A stretch of 64,000 bases of DNA from Anaerovorax sp. IOR16 (GTDB lineage: Bacteria > Bacillota > Clostridia > Peptostreptococcales > Anaerovoracaceae), in NCBI RefSeq assembly GCF_017168145.1, contig NZ_JADQTL010000008.1:186001-250000 (forward strand), written 5' to 3'. Under the pieces are notes generated by a model. It was given only the letters and a program-made list of their open reading frames with translations, was not told the origin of the DNA and did no database searches. The position numbers were made by a program, and so were the translations under genes. Below, piece after piece: positions 18,894 through 27,888 of the stretch; within the stretch, counting starts at the first letter, position 1, and every line of letters starts with the position of its first letter.

Positions 18894-21224
18894 TTAAAAC
18901 AAATTCAATACATCCTGTGAAGACTTGTCGCCACGGAGTGTAATATTATCAAGATCGAGTGTAAACGATGCGTTAATAAAATCAGGATAGTTAATGCTCA
19001 ATCCGTTTAAAATCTTTTCCATTTGATCTTTTTCTAAACCGAAAATTTCAGTTGGACTTACGCCTTCACTGTCAATATCGTGGTTAAGTAACCTGCTCAA
19101 GGTAAACTGATAGTAGTCTCCACAAGCTTCAGCAAATTTAAAGAGAGAATAAAGAATAACACGGGGATCAGGGTTCTTCCAAGGAGTACGAATGAAAATA
19201 AAGCCATTTTTATCTTTACCTGTAACAGTACCGAACCCAACATTTTTAAAAGGTAATTCTGATATTCGCTTATAGCTGTTTGCAATATTGCCGGGACCTG
19301 TTTTAGATGTTATATAATTAGACAGAATATCTTTTAGCTCATTTTGAGAATATGTTGTATAAAAATCGAGGTTAGTAACCAGCCATCCAACTTGTGGTGC
19401 GTAAGCCAAGTTTGCAAGCATTAAAGCCCAAGTATATTCTGTTTCAAGCTCAGATTTAAAAAGAATATTGGTTAATGTATTCCATGTATTATTCTTATTG
19501 GTGATACCAGCATCTCTCAGAAACTTTCTAAACATTGGAAGCATAGCGCTACCAAGTGTATGATTTGATTCAAATGTATCACGATACTTAATAAATTCTT
19601 TAATCCACGCTAGCTTTGGAGGATGTGTTCCATATTCATCTATGCTTCCTTTTTTCATTTTTCCAGTTCCTTTCGGTAAAATTAGTGAATTATAAATCAA
19701 ACAGCCGTTATCTATATTATTGCAAAGCCCACATTTAATACAATTATCACTTATTGTAACCTTTCCATTAGAAAAGTGTATATTGCCATTTGGACAATTA
19801 GCTTCGCAATAGCGACAGGATACACATGAGTGACTTTTCTTTAATAGGTTCTTGATGTTCTTAAAAACAGTAGCACTTTTTTTGACTTCATATTCATAAA
19901 ATGTAAATTCAATATATTCGTTATCCAAACTCGTAACGGAGAAATGTATCGTTGTAGTATCGTTAATAGCTAAAGAGTAATTATTTCCATCGTAGTCAAG
20001 GTATCCTAAAGTTTTCATCCACTCTTTCCACATGTCATTATGGCGTTTGACTTTTACTTTTCTTCTGTCAGCTTTTGTTTCTTCAGTAAAATCACCAACA
20101 CCTATAATCAAATCTCGTCCGTTTTTTCTTGCCTTCCACCCCTTATTCTCAACATAGGAATTAATAAGCTTTTCATCGCCTCGTCCATCCACATATAGAT
20201 TTTTGATAATATCGATATAGGGCTGCAACTCATCTTTATAAAGCGTATAATTAAAGAAATCACTTTTTAAGGCTGCCATAGGACAAAAAAGGCATCCTAC
20301 TCGGCTACTTCCTTTTTTATAAGCATCATTCATCAACAAATTCTGCATATATATATAAATATACACTTCAGCAGAATTCCAGTCTAGTATCGGGTTGAAA
20401 CTTAATTGACCCTTGTGCTTTGTACCAAAGGAAATATAGTCATACCCGCTTCTTCTCACGCTTTCGCTGCTACGAACACCAACAAAAGCCATTTCTTTTA
20501 CATCTTGTTTCCCTGTTATTTCTCTAAGTTTTAAGAGTTGAGGAGCGGTTTTGTGTACGCCACAGCACCACCTCATTGCTGAAGAAGGGGGACCAAACAA
20601 CTTCCAAGAATCCAAAGGTTTGAAATCTGAATGTGCAACATAAAAGTTTATTCCTTCTTTATCACAGAATAGTTTTGTGATATCTACTGCTTTATATGTG
20701 TCAGGAAATTCCATACCTGTATCACCAAATATGACAATAAAAGCGTTATGAGGTAATGCTCGTTTTACAATATCAAATGTTACTTCACTGTCTTTACCGC
20801 CACTGTATGAAACATGAAAAACATCAACCTTATCTTTATAATCTATATACGTATTATAAACCTTTTTGATAGTTTCCTGTGTAAGACTTTCAATAATACC
20901 TTTGTTTTTTTCTATCATGCCTGGAATATCAACAAAACGCAATGGTTCACCATTTGGCTCGGGATCTTCCAATATTTTAATTTCTGGAGCAGTATAGAGT
21001 GAACCACCTTTTGTTTGTGCAACCTTGCGTCCACGATAATAATAATTGTTCGCTTCTGCCCACATATATGGGTATGTATCATTTTTATCATAGTTCCAAT
21101 ATTTGTCAAAACCCAGTATATCAAGTTCTTTATAATATACAGGCCTTGGCTCTTTGCTGAAACTTAGCGGTGAACTGTTCAGTAAAAGCCCGCCTGTTGT
21201 TACATCAAATTCATATGAGTATAT
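18894..21224 (-). CDS. brxP: BrxP, PAPS-reductase-type sulfur enzyme with a ferredoxin domain
   Basis: A 776-residue protein that defines type 4 BREX. Counting from the ATA at 21224, it has an ATP-pyrophosphatase/PAPS reductase domain with SYSGGKDSE (about 139-147), RWCCGVHK (about 218-225) and GCLFCPM (about 310-316), as in DndC. A di-cluster ferredoxin segment follows (CVSCRYCEANC about 467-477; CIKCGLC about 495-501 with a further Cys), then a C-terminal DUF4007-like region. The first ATG is at 21065, but the frame is open and protein-like for 53 codons upstream. There GAAAGGA precedes an ATA by nine bases and an in-frame TAA precedes it. No ATG, GTG or TTG exists in those codons. It probably activates DNA by adenylation and inserts sulfur. 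Confidence 0.88.
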   Translation of the reverse strand: MYSYEFDVTTGGLLLNSSPLSFSKEPRPVYYKELDILGFDKYWNYDKNDTYPYMWAEANNYYYRGRKVAQTKGGSLYTAPEIKILEDPEPNGEPLRFVDIPGMIEKNKGIIESLTQETIKKVYNTYIDYKDKVDVFHVSYSGGKDSEVTFDIVKRALPHNAFIVIFGDTGMEFPDTYKAVDITKLFCDKEGINFYVAHSDFKPLDSWKLFGPPSSAMRWCCGVHKTAPQLLKLREITGKQDVKEMAFVGVRSSESVRRSGYDYISFGTKHKGQLSFNPILDWNSAEVYIYIYMQNLLMNDAYKKGSSRVGCLFCPMAALKSDFFNYTLYKDELQPYIDIIKNLYVDGRGDEKLINSYVENKGWKARKNGRDLIIGVGDFTEETKADRRKVKVKRHNDMWKEWMKTLGYLDYDGNNYSLAINDTTTIHFSVTSLDNEYIEFTFYEYEVKKSATVFKNIKNLLKKSHSCVSCRYCEANCPNGNIHFSNGKVTISDNCIKCGLCNNIDNGCLIYNSLILPKGTGKMKKGSIDEYGTHPPKLAWIKEFIKYRDTFESNHTLGSAMLPMFRKFLRDAGITNKNNTWNTLTNILFKSELETEYTWALMLANLAYAPQVGWLVTNLDFYTTYSQNELKDILSNYITSKTGPGNIANSYKRISELPFKNVGFGTVTGKDKNGFIFIRTPWKNPDPRVILYSLFKFAEACGDYYQFTLSRLLNHDIDSEGVSPTEIFGLEKDQMEKILNGLSINYPDFINASFTLDLDNITLRGDKSSQDVLNLF

Positions 21225-21230
21225 AGCTTA

Positions 21231-23390
21231 TCATCCTTTCTGTGATCTTTGCATATTTGATTTGATAAGGACTTGCTCAATATCGCCATAACTTCTTCGA
21301 GCTAAAAATCCCTTATCACATAGATATTGCAAAGCATCTTTTCTGTTGAGAGGAATCGTGCTGTCAGCTAATGCGCTTGCAATAAGATCATTAAAGTCCT
21401 CAAATTTTGAGGTGCATTTGACAATCACTCCAACAGGAGTTCCGGCATTAAAGCCAGAGTGCAAAAGTTTATATTTTTTGCTATAATCCGAAACATAATG
21501 CTCCAGAAGAAAACTGTTCCAAGGAAATCCTACATATGGAAATGAACCGAAATGACGGATTTCACTAATTGTTATATAATCGCCAATGCAAAAACGGTCA
21601 ATTGCTGCATCGGTCTCACTAATATCAAAGTTTGCTCGCTTTTTAGATACAAAATCGTCTTTGCTAATACGAAGAGAATTTGCATACACAGCGTCAAAGT
21701 ATATAGGTGTATCTAGCTCTGTCTTTAGTGCATTCAGCTGCGTAAGCGTAAATTGCTCATTTAATTTTGCATAGTCAGCAAATACATCAGACATAGATAA
21801 GTCTTCTCCAAGAGTACTTATAATCTTCCCTTTGAATGAAAAAACATCTCGCAATTTATAGCCAATTGCATCTCGCATTCCAAGAGGATTGAGATACGGA
21901 TAGCGTTCTATAATTGCAGGGTATTTGATTGAAATTATCTCAATTAATTCATTTCCCCCCATGAAATCTTTTTCATTAATGGCCTTCTCAATCAATTTTT
22001 TTATATTTTCGAGTTCTTCAGATTTCAAATCAACAATATCAGCATGAAAATATTCACCTTTTTGATTACGTACAAATTCAGCACTATTATTTCCTGCAAT
22101 TGCCCAAATAATTTTGTCTCGTGGAATATGAGATAAAGACTCAACCAAATCATCTATCTTGATAGGAAGCCCATAATTGGTAAGATAGTTCCTTACTTCA
22201 CCGGTTAGGTCAACTTCAACATTTTTGTCAGAAGCTACGTAATTTTTGTTAATTACATAACTGCCTTTATTTGTAAAGGTAAGATATGTTTTAAGCATAT
22301 CAGCATTATTAATGCGTTGTCCTTGAAACTTAATTTTAAATTTCTGATACAATGCATCAAAATAAACGGCTTTTTTCCCTTCCAAAAAGCAATTTTGAAT
22401 ATATGATAATATCTCCTGCTGAGTTTCTACATCAAGCATTAATTCGGGTAGATATACAAAATCTTGATGCTGAATCGTCACATTACTAATGTTCATGCGA
22501 ACTATTCCGTCATCTTCTTCCAAATCAAAACCGAATTTGTCTACCCAAAATCGTCTGAAGCGTATCATTTCAAGATCAGAATTAATACGGAAACCTTTCT
22601 GATATTTTTCTGCAAGAAGTTCTTTGTATGATGCTAAGCAAACACTTAGTTTATTCGTATTTTGGTCTAAGGCTAATGATTCAGTTGCAAAGGTAAGTAC
22701 ATTATCTTGTATGTTAGGAGTATCCATATCCTGTTTTACAACACATTCTTCTTTTGTAAGCAATAATTGATTATCTCTAACCCACTGATAGTAGTATTTT
22801 ATTGCAGAAGACATGCTTAAAACCTGGTTTTTATATTTGAAACGAAAAACCTTGTTTGAATCAACGGTTTGTTTAACTGCGGACAATACTTTCATATCTG
22901 TTGTCTCAAACAGTGGTTTTTTTAGTATTTTTATATATAAGCAAAACGATTCAATTTCAGGATATAAATGATAAAGTTCTGCTATTTGAGCCGGAGATAC
23001 TTTAGTTGATAGCCATGTTAAATACTGATTTTTAATAATATGATCTGTATCAACCATCTTCTTTGCCTCCGTAAGTATTTTATTGAATTCTGTCCTATTA
23101 GTTCGGTATAATTCTACCATTTCTTGAAAAAGTTTTGACATCACAGCTTTTTTTAGACCTTTTTTACAATCTGTCATTAAATATTGCATTTCACTCATAC
23201 GTAGAGAAATGCCATTCTCATTTCGGAAAATCCTATCAATTTTAATACCAATGTTTTTTGCCATTTTACGTAATATATTGGACATCTGGCATATTGCATC
23301 TTTACGTGTTATTTCTTTGTTTTCAACTTTTAAATAAGCCTCAATCAATAACGCAGTTTCGTACTTATTCCAAGGAATTCTATTTGCCAT
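21231..23390 (-). CDS. unknown 719-aa protein, first gene of the BREX operon
   Basis: A protein I do not recognise. The first 110 residues (IPWNKYETALLIEAYL, IFRNENGISLRMSEMQ) form a helical unit that looks like a recurrent N-terminal module. Two later stretches contain the similar phrases KKAVYFDALYQKFKIKF and TPIYFDAVYANSLRI, suggesting repeated winged-helix-like domains; the C-terminus is helical. No catalytic motif, membrane segment or nucleotide-binding loop is seen. It ends 6 bp before brxP and has a palindromic operator upstream. It could be a DNA-binding effector or regulator of the system. The frame is intact. Confidence 0.8.
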   Translation of the reverse strand: MANRIPWNKYETALLIEAYLKVENKEITRKDAICQMSNILRKMAKNIGIKIDRIFRNENGISLRMSEMQYLMTDCKKGLKKAVMSKLFQEMVELYRTNRTEFNKILTEAKKMVDTDHIIKNQYLTWLSTKVSPAQIAELYHLYPEIESFCLYIKILKKPLFETTDMKVLSAVKQTVDSNKVFRFKYKNQVLSMSSAIKYYYQWVRDNQLLLTKEECVVKQDMDTPNIQDNVLTFATESLALDQNTNKLSVCLASYKELLAEKYQKGFRINSDLEMIRFRRFWVDKFGFDLEEDDGIVRMNISNVTIQHQDFVYLPELMLDVETQQEILSYIQNCFLEGKKAVYFDALYQKFKIKFQGQRINNADMLKTYLTFTNKGSYVINKNYVASDKNVEVDLTGEVRNYLTNYGLPIKIDDLVESLSHIPRDKIIWAIAGNNSAEFVRNQKGEYFHADIVDLKSEELENIKKLIEKAINEKDFMGGNELIEIISIKYPAIIERYPYLNPLGMRDAIGYKLRDVFSFKGKIISTLGEDLSMSDVFADYAKLNEQFTLTQLNALKTELDTPIYFDAVYANSLRISKDDFVSKKRANFDISETDAAIDRFCIGDYITISEIRHFGSFPYVGFPWNSFLLEHYVSDYSKKYKLLHSGFNAGTPVGVIVKCTSKFEDFNDLIASALADSTIPLNRKDALQYLCDKGFLARRSYGDIEQVLIKSNMQRSQKG

Positions 23391-23482
23391 GTTCTCACCA
23401 CTTTGAACTATATATTAAAATAATTTTTACAATTAATTCCAATATCATTTATTTATATTTAAATTTCCTTATTTTAAAATTT

Positions 23483-23503
23483 AATTAGTAAGTACTAATT
23501 ATA
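23483..23503 (-). promoter_or_regulatory. palindromic operator and -10 box of the BREX operon
   Basis: A perfect 18-bp dyad, AATTAGTA-AG-TACTAATT (23483-23500), overlaps TATAAT (minus strand, 23498-23503). The -35 region is weak. It lies between the small XRE gene and the first operon gene, so repression by that XRE protein is likely. A related ACTTACT sequence at 23800-23810 upstream of the XRE gene may serve autoregulation. Confidence 0.6.
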
Positions 23504-23545
23504 CCTGTATTTGGTAAATATAAAATAGTTGCTTGTCATCTAATA

Positions 23546-23770
23546 CTATAATGTTTCAATATCATCGTCATTAGGGACAACTGAACAAATATCACCAATA
23601 TCACATTTTAAAGCTTCACATACAGACAGTAAAACGGTTATGGAGACAGGTTCATTTTTATTTAATCTCGTAATTGTCCCTGCTGACAGTCCAGTTAGCT
23701 TACGCAAATCACTTTTTTTAATATCCTGCTCTATGAGTTTTATCCATAGCTTTTTATAACTAATTTTCAT
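23546..23770 (-). CDS. small XRE-family regulator of the BREX operon
   Basis: A 74-residue single-domain Cro/CI helix-turn-helix protein (DLRKLTGLSAGTITRLNKNEPVSITVLLSVCEALKCDIGDI), of the short type often found alone beside defence genes. GAGGGA precedes the ATG. It lies 156 bp upstream of the 719-aa gene in the same direction, with a palindrome in between, so it most likely represses the defence operon, as small regulators do in other BREX loci. Confidence 0.82.
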   Translation of the reverse strand: MKISYKKLWIKLIEQDIKKSDLRKLTGLSAGTITRLNKNEPVSITVLLSVCEALKCDIGDICSVVPNDDDIETL

Positions 23771-23966
23771 TCAATCCCTCATTTCAACATTTACAGCTGA
23801 ACTTACTTACATAAATATATATTATATTTCATTTTTTTCATAGATACAAGTGTTTCTGACAAAATCATAAAATAAATCGCAAATTTTTGATATATTTGAT
23901 AAATAAATATATGAATTATCTAAAAGTTAATTAAATGATTTATGTTATCAGTTTTTCTTTCTCTGC

Positions 23967-24080
23967 CTATAAACGTTCCTTAAATTGACTCCTTCTGGGT
24001 GGTTCTTTATGAACGTAGGCTTGGTCCACAAACAAGGCATATTTTTCTCTTGGCGGAAAGTCATATTCATGAACAATAAA
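23967..24080 (-). pseudogene. remnant of a conjugation-module gene
   Basis: Thirty-seven codons of protein-like sequence with no start codon, ending in TAG (23967-23969) and preceded by an in-frame TAG (24081-24083). Phrases include EYDFPPREKYALFVDQAY and HKEPPRRSQFKERL. It marks the left edge of the conjugation module where the defence island begins. The remaining sequence between 23771 and 24096 is AT-rich and holds no gene. Confidence 0.4.
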
Positions 24081-24096
24081 CTAAAATACCATTAAA

Positions 24097-24360
24097 TTAT
24101 TTTAGTAATTTTAAAAAATATCGGTTTGAGGTATGACTACCGTTTTCTCTGTAACGATATTCCTTAGTAAGTAAGTCATAACGGATTAAATCGGCTATGG
24201 CTCTTTTTACGGTACTGACAGACATTGATGTATCTTTAGCAATTGTTTTTATTGCCGGCCAACATTCACCATCCTTGTTGCTACGGTCTTTTAAGTACAT
24301 ATAGACAGTCTTTGCCCTTGGTGGCAAATCCTCACGATAAAGATTTCCAAAAAAGCTCAT
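24097..24360 (-). CDS. winged-helix DNA-binding protein (HTH_36 type)
   Basis: An 87-residue protein made of one helix-turn-helix of the HTH_36/replication-initiator type: LPPRAKTVYMYLKDRSNKDG, CWPAIKTIAKDTSMSVSTVKRAIADL and a wing ending in NRYFLKLL. Such proteins are typical next to the VirD4 gene of Tn1549-like elements. AAGGGAGAAGG precedes the ATG. It lies 17 bp downstream of the coupling-protein gene and so is co-transcribed with it. It may control copy number or transfer genes. Confidence 0.8.
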   Translation of the reverse strand: MSFFGNLYREDLPPRAKTVYMYLKDRSNKDGECWPAIKTIAKDTSMSVSTVKRAIADLIRYDLLTKEYRYRENGSHTSNRYFLKLLK

Positions 24361-24376
24361 ATAAATACCTTCTCCC

Positions 24377-25125
24377 TTACGGTCTTAATACTGTTTTACG
24401 CTTTAATGCTGTTTCTTCAGCTTGCTCTATTATTGCAGAATGATTTGTACCTCCATGTTTTTTATTTGCAAAGGGTATAGGCTCATCTTCTATATCACTG
24501 TCAGAAAAGGATTTGATAATATTCTGTTCCAATTCTTCCTTATCTGCATAGTAAACTTTACGATGAGAGTTTTCCTCTATTTCATATGTTTTTTTAAAGG
24601 TAATTCCCCAATCAATAAATAACCTTAACTTAGTCTGCATAGGATGAGCACCTGTTTTCATGACAACAAATCTACCTTTCGGCAATGATTTTAGTTCATC
24701 TGCAGTTAGGAGTGGGCGTTCTATCATCTGCAATGATTGTGATGGATCGTTTTTTCCACGGCTAATACTGCCACTCATTACAGTTCTACTGCCCAACGCT
24801 TTGGAAAGCACCTGTGCTGTTTCGGAGTTAGGAGCAAATCCACCGAATATAGTCAACTGACAGTTATCTGTTATAATTTCTGAACCTTCTTTACCGTAAT
24901 TTTTATCAAGCTGTGCAAAGGATTGAATAATTGGAACAACAGAAATTCTTCGGGAACGTCCTGCTGACAGCATCATTTCAAATGACTCAATCTTTGGAAT
25001 AGTACCAATCTCATCGGCATAAATCATCACACGGTTTGGAAGTTTGCCACTGTGTTCATCCGCTACCATAAGCATTTCACGATAAAATTGCTGCAGAAAT
25101 AATGACACCATAAAATATTTTGATA
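24377..25125 (-). CDS. VirD4/TraG coupling protein, exon 2 (C-terminal part)
   Basis: The C-terminal 249 codons of the type IV coupling protein, separated from its N-terminal part by a group II intron. It carries Walker B (NRVMIYADEIGTIP) and the conserved PIIQSFAQLDKNYG, TIFGGFAPNSETAQ and QMIERPLLTADELKSLPKG segments of VirD4/TraG. The exon begins at 25125, inside a codon. Joined to exon 1 at 27889 the frame is continuous (1117 + 749 bases, divisible by three) and reads EEDN-I-SKYFMVSL, as expected of the family. Without splicing no coupling protein is made. Confidence 0.9.
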
Positions 25126-25171
25126 GTGATAGGTAAGTCTTTGATGTCATCTCTGACTTTTCCCCCACTTC

Positions 25172-25206
25172 ACACCGTACATGACAGTTTCCCGTCATAC
25201 GGCGTT
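25172..25206 (-). ncRNA. group II intron domain V (first intron)
   Basis: Minus-strand sequence from CGCCGTATGACGGG through GAAACTGTCATGTACGGTG folds into the usual 34-nt domain V hairpin, with a GAAA loop and the CCGTA/TACGG stem. Domain VI follows up to the 3' splice site at 25126. Confidence 0.85.
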
Positions 25207-25248
25207 CCATCACAGTTAAACTTCAATTAAATTTACACATTTTCAAAC

Positions 25249-27135
25249 TCAAATTTGTTCTATCAGATTAAGTTCGCAAAGTTTTCGCAGATTGTTTATT
25301 CGTCCTATTTGATAATCAGTCAATTTCAGAGTTTCAAGCAATTTTCTTATCGTTTCTTCAGTTGTCGCATGAATTAACCTGTGTACCTCAACATGAATTA
25401 TTTTGAGATTTGAATAACTGTCGTCACCTCCTAAACTTCTCGGTTTTTTATGATGACAATGTATCTCATTTAATTCAAGCCGTCTGCCTGTGACAGCACA
25501 TTTCCCCATTTGTCCCGAATAGAGTGATATTCGATTATCATTATACTCTATACTTCGGTTTTGGATAGGATTTCGCATTAGATAAAGTAAAATATCCATG
25601 TTTATACCTTTTAGGTTTTTATGAATTTCGGCTCTGCCTGTAGCAGTATACTTATTTATGCTTGTCCGTTTCCACATAGGATTTTTATGCTGTACATAAG
25701 CTATCGGTATTATCGGTAGGTTATATACACTTCTAAGTTCCATGCTTTTTCCGTAACGTTTTAATATTGCTTTACATCTTAATTTCGATGTATCAGGACG
25801 TTTTAATCTGTTTTTGAGTTTTCGCTTTAGGGTTCGATTGACATGAAAAGATATTTTGTGAAAGTCTTTATTGACTTCCGTTGCTAAGTTGTAGTAATTG
25901 TGAATACCCATGACAAAAGAATTATAAATACCGATATATTTGTATGCGGTTTCCTTATCATCATGTTTTGCTATTTCGCTTATTGTTTCATTCGCTCGCT
26001 TTAATATATTTTTATGTGCTTTTTCGCTTATGTGAGATGTAACCACATATTTGGGCTGTCCGTCAGACTTTTTACCTTTGATTTTAGCCTTTAATCTAAA
26101 CCCTAAAAACTCTGAATAGTGCCTTTTGAGGTTTACTATTTTTGATTTTTCGGGACTAATTTCAAGACCTAATCTTTCTTTCAGCCATTTCTGCGTTGCT
26201 GTAAACAATTTTTCAGCATCATCTCTTGTACGGCAGAATATTTTGAAATCATCAGCATATCTGACAATGTAACATTCTTTTAGGTTGGTTTTTCTAAGAG
26301 CAGAATAAATTGGGCTTTTATTTGCCACTCCATTTTCATGAATACAGCATTTATACTGATATTCAGTCGGAAATTCTTCCCACTGGCTTGCTATCCACCA
26401 ATCAAGTTCATTTAATACCACATTTGATAATAACGGACTGATGAGTGAGCCTTGCGGAGTGCCATTTTCGGGAAAGCCTATTCCCGCAACTTCTGCCTTT
26501 AACATTGTGCTGATAATCCTGATTAACTTCTTATCCCGTATTCCCAAATGCCACATCTGTTTTAGCAGTTTTCCATGTGATACATTGTCGAAAAAGCCTT
26601 TAATATCAATATCTATGACATAGTGCATATTTCTTTGCTGTATCATTGCCATTGCTTGAGCAATAGCGTGTTCTGCACTTCTGTTCGGTCTGAAACCGTT
26701 AGAGCGTTCATGGAATTTCGCTTCGCAGATTGGCTCTAAGACTTGTAATATACATTGCTGTATAAGCCTGTCTTTGATTGTGGGGATACCTAAAGGGCGA
26801 GTTTTTCCGTTTGCCTTTGGTATTTCTACTCTGCGTATCTTGTTTGGGGTGTACCATTCAAGCGATTTTACAATATTAGCGATTAGTTGTTGGTCGTTCC
26901 ACCTTTTCAAGTTTTCGATTGTTTTTCTGTCTACACCTGCGGTTTTACTACCTTTATTGGTTTTCAGATTTCTGTATGCAAGTTTAATGTTTTCCTCCGA
27001 CATAATGAGCGTCATTAGATTTTTGAAAGCTTTATTATTTTTACTATCTGCATACAATTTGTCAAGGGTAGTTTGCAAATCATAATATTCGCTGTTTCGC
27101 AGTTTGCGACGTTTTGGTGCTTTTGAGTTTGCTAT
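25249..27135 (-). CDS. ltrA: group II intron reverse transcriptase/maturase with HNH endonuclease
   Basis: A 628-residue LtrA-type protein that helps splicing and drives intron homing. It has reverse transcriptase blocks with IPKANGKTRPLGIP, GFRPNRSAEHAI, GTPQGSLISPLLSN and YADD, then a maturase X domain. A C-terminal HNH nuclease follows (CAVTGRRLELNEIHCHHKKP and HVEVHRLIH). The first standard start in frame is the TTG at 27078, but 19 protein-like codons precede it (ANSKAPKRRKLRNSEYYD). They begin with an ATA at 27135, preceded by AAGGAGGT eight bases away and an in-frame TAA just upstream. I therefore place the start at ATA. Confidence 0.9.
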   Translation of the reverse strand: MANSKAPKRRKLRNSEYYDLQTTLDKLYADSKNNKAFKNLMTLIMSEENIKLAYRNLKTNKGSKTAGVDRKTIENLKRWNDQQLIANIVKSLEWYTPNKIRRVEIPKANGKTRPLGIPTIKDRLIQQCILQVLEPICEAKFHERSNGFRPNRSAEHAIAQAMAMIQQRNMHYVIDIDIKGFFDNVSHGKLLKQMWHLGIRDKKLIRIISTMLKAEVAGIGFPENGTPQGSLISPLLSNVVLNELDWWIASQWEEFPTEYQYKCCIHENGVANKSPIYSALRKTNLKECYIVRYADDFKIFCRTRDDAEKLFTATQKWLKERLGLEISPEKSKIVNLKRHYSEFLGFRLKAKIKGKKSDGQPKYVVTSHISEKAHKNILKRANETISEIAKHDDKETAYKYIGIYNSFVMGIHNYYNLATEVNKDFHKISFHVNRTLKRKLKNRLKRPDTSKLRCKAILKRYGKSMELRSVYNLPIIPIAYVQHKNPMWKRTSINKYTATGRAEIHKNLKGINMDILLYLMRNPIQNRSIEYNDNRISLYSGQMGKCAVTGRRLELNEIHCHHKKPRSLGGDDSYSNLKIIHVEVHRLIHATTEETIRKLLETLKLTDYQIGRINNLRKLCELNLIEQI

Positions 27136-27888
27136 GGTCGGTTACCTCCTTATGTGAAAATCACATTTAGATTTACCTTTTTTAGTCATACTCGAACCCA
27201 TAAAAATTGTGTAATTCTTTTATTTAGTTTTACTGTGACTAATGCCCATCCCTCCACCGCTTATTATCACGGTTTCATAGGTACTATGGCATCACTTTCA
27301 GTCAGATGAAATTAAGTTATATCAGTATTGATTTTCCTTAATAACACTTCATTGCAATGTAACTTGCTCCACGTTCTGACCTTACCACGTTCCGATATTT
27401 CTATCTTTTCATTCATACCCTTAGGTGCCTCATCTAAGCCTGTAAGCTACTCTTGTGCCTATAACACAATCAGGAATTTCATAACAACAAAATCTTACTT
27501 TTCCTCGGCTTACGTCCGTATTCGGACAATAGCATTTCTACTATTCAGAAGTTTAGACCCGTACAATCTGAGGTTTGTCTGTAGTCTTTCACACCACATA
27601 CTCACCATAGGTATATTTTAGACCTCCGACATATAGGCAACACCGTATACCTCTATACAGCTTTCCACAGCATTATCTGTTTGGGTTGTTCTCTGCCGAC
27701 TTCTGCGAGCTTCAAACGATAAAATTGTTACAAACTTTTCGCCTGTCGCAGTTTTAAGGGGGCGTTTCGGGACGTTACTCCGTCATTCCACCTCTCGAAA
27801 TATCAGTTCTACAAGTTATTTGTGAAACTCCTTTCAATTTTCATTTAATGACTTGTGCCTAACCTTTTCAGTTAGGAACGTGTCGCAC

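Larger units (their letters stand above)
25126..27888 (-). mobile_element. group II intron inside the VirD4 gene
   Basis: A 2763-bp mobile intron. The 5' end is GTGCGAC at 27888, right after exon sequence GATAATA. The 3' end is CTATCAC at 25126 (AY ending). About 750 bases of 5' ribozyme (27136-27888) precede the maturase gene; domains V and VI follow it. Excision restores the coupling protein frame exactly. The ends are read from consensus and from frame restoration, so they could be off by a base or two. Confidence 0.9.

Noticed and set aside
9617-23390. Classical Dnd (dndBCDE) system
   Set aside because: Only a DndC-like domain and a desulfurase are shared. DndB, DndD and DndE are absent, while BrxC, PglZ and BrxL are present.
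25126-27888. Reading the split VirD4 gene as a dead gene
   Set aside because: The interruption has group II intron ends and removal restores the frame, so it is treated as a spliced gene.
27100-27888. Exact EBS1/IBS1 pairing of the first intron
   Set aside because: I looked for the complement of GATAATA in the 5' ribozyme and found only imperfect candidates, so no pairing is claimed.
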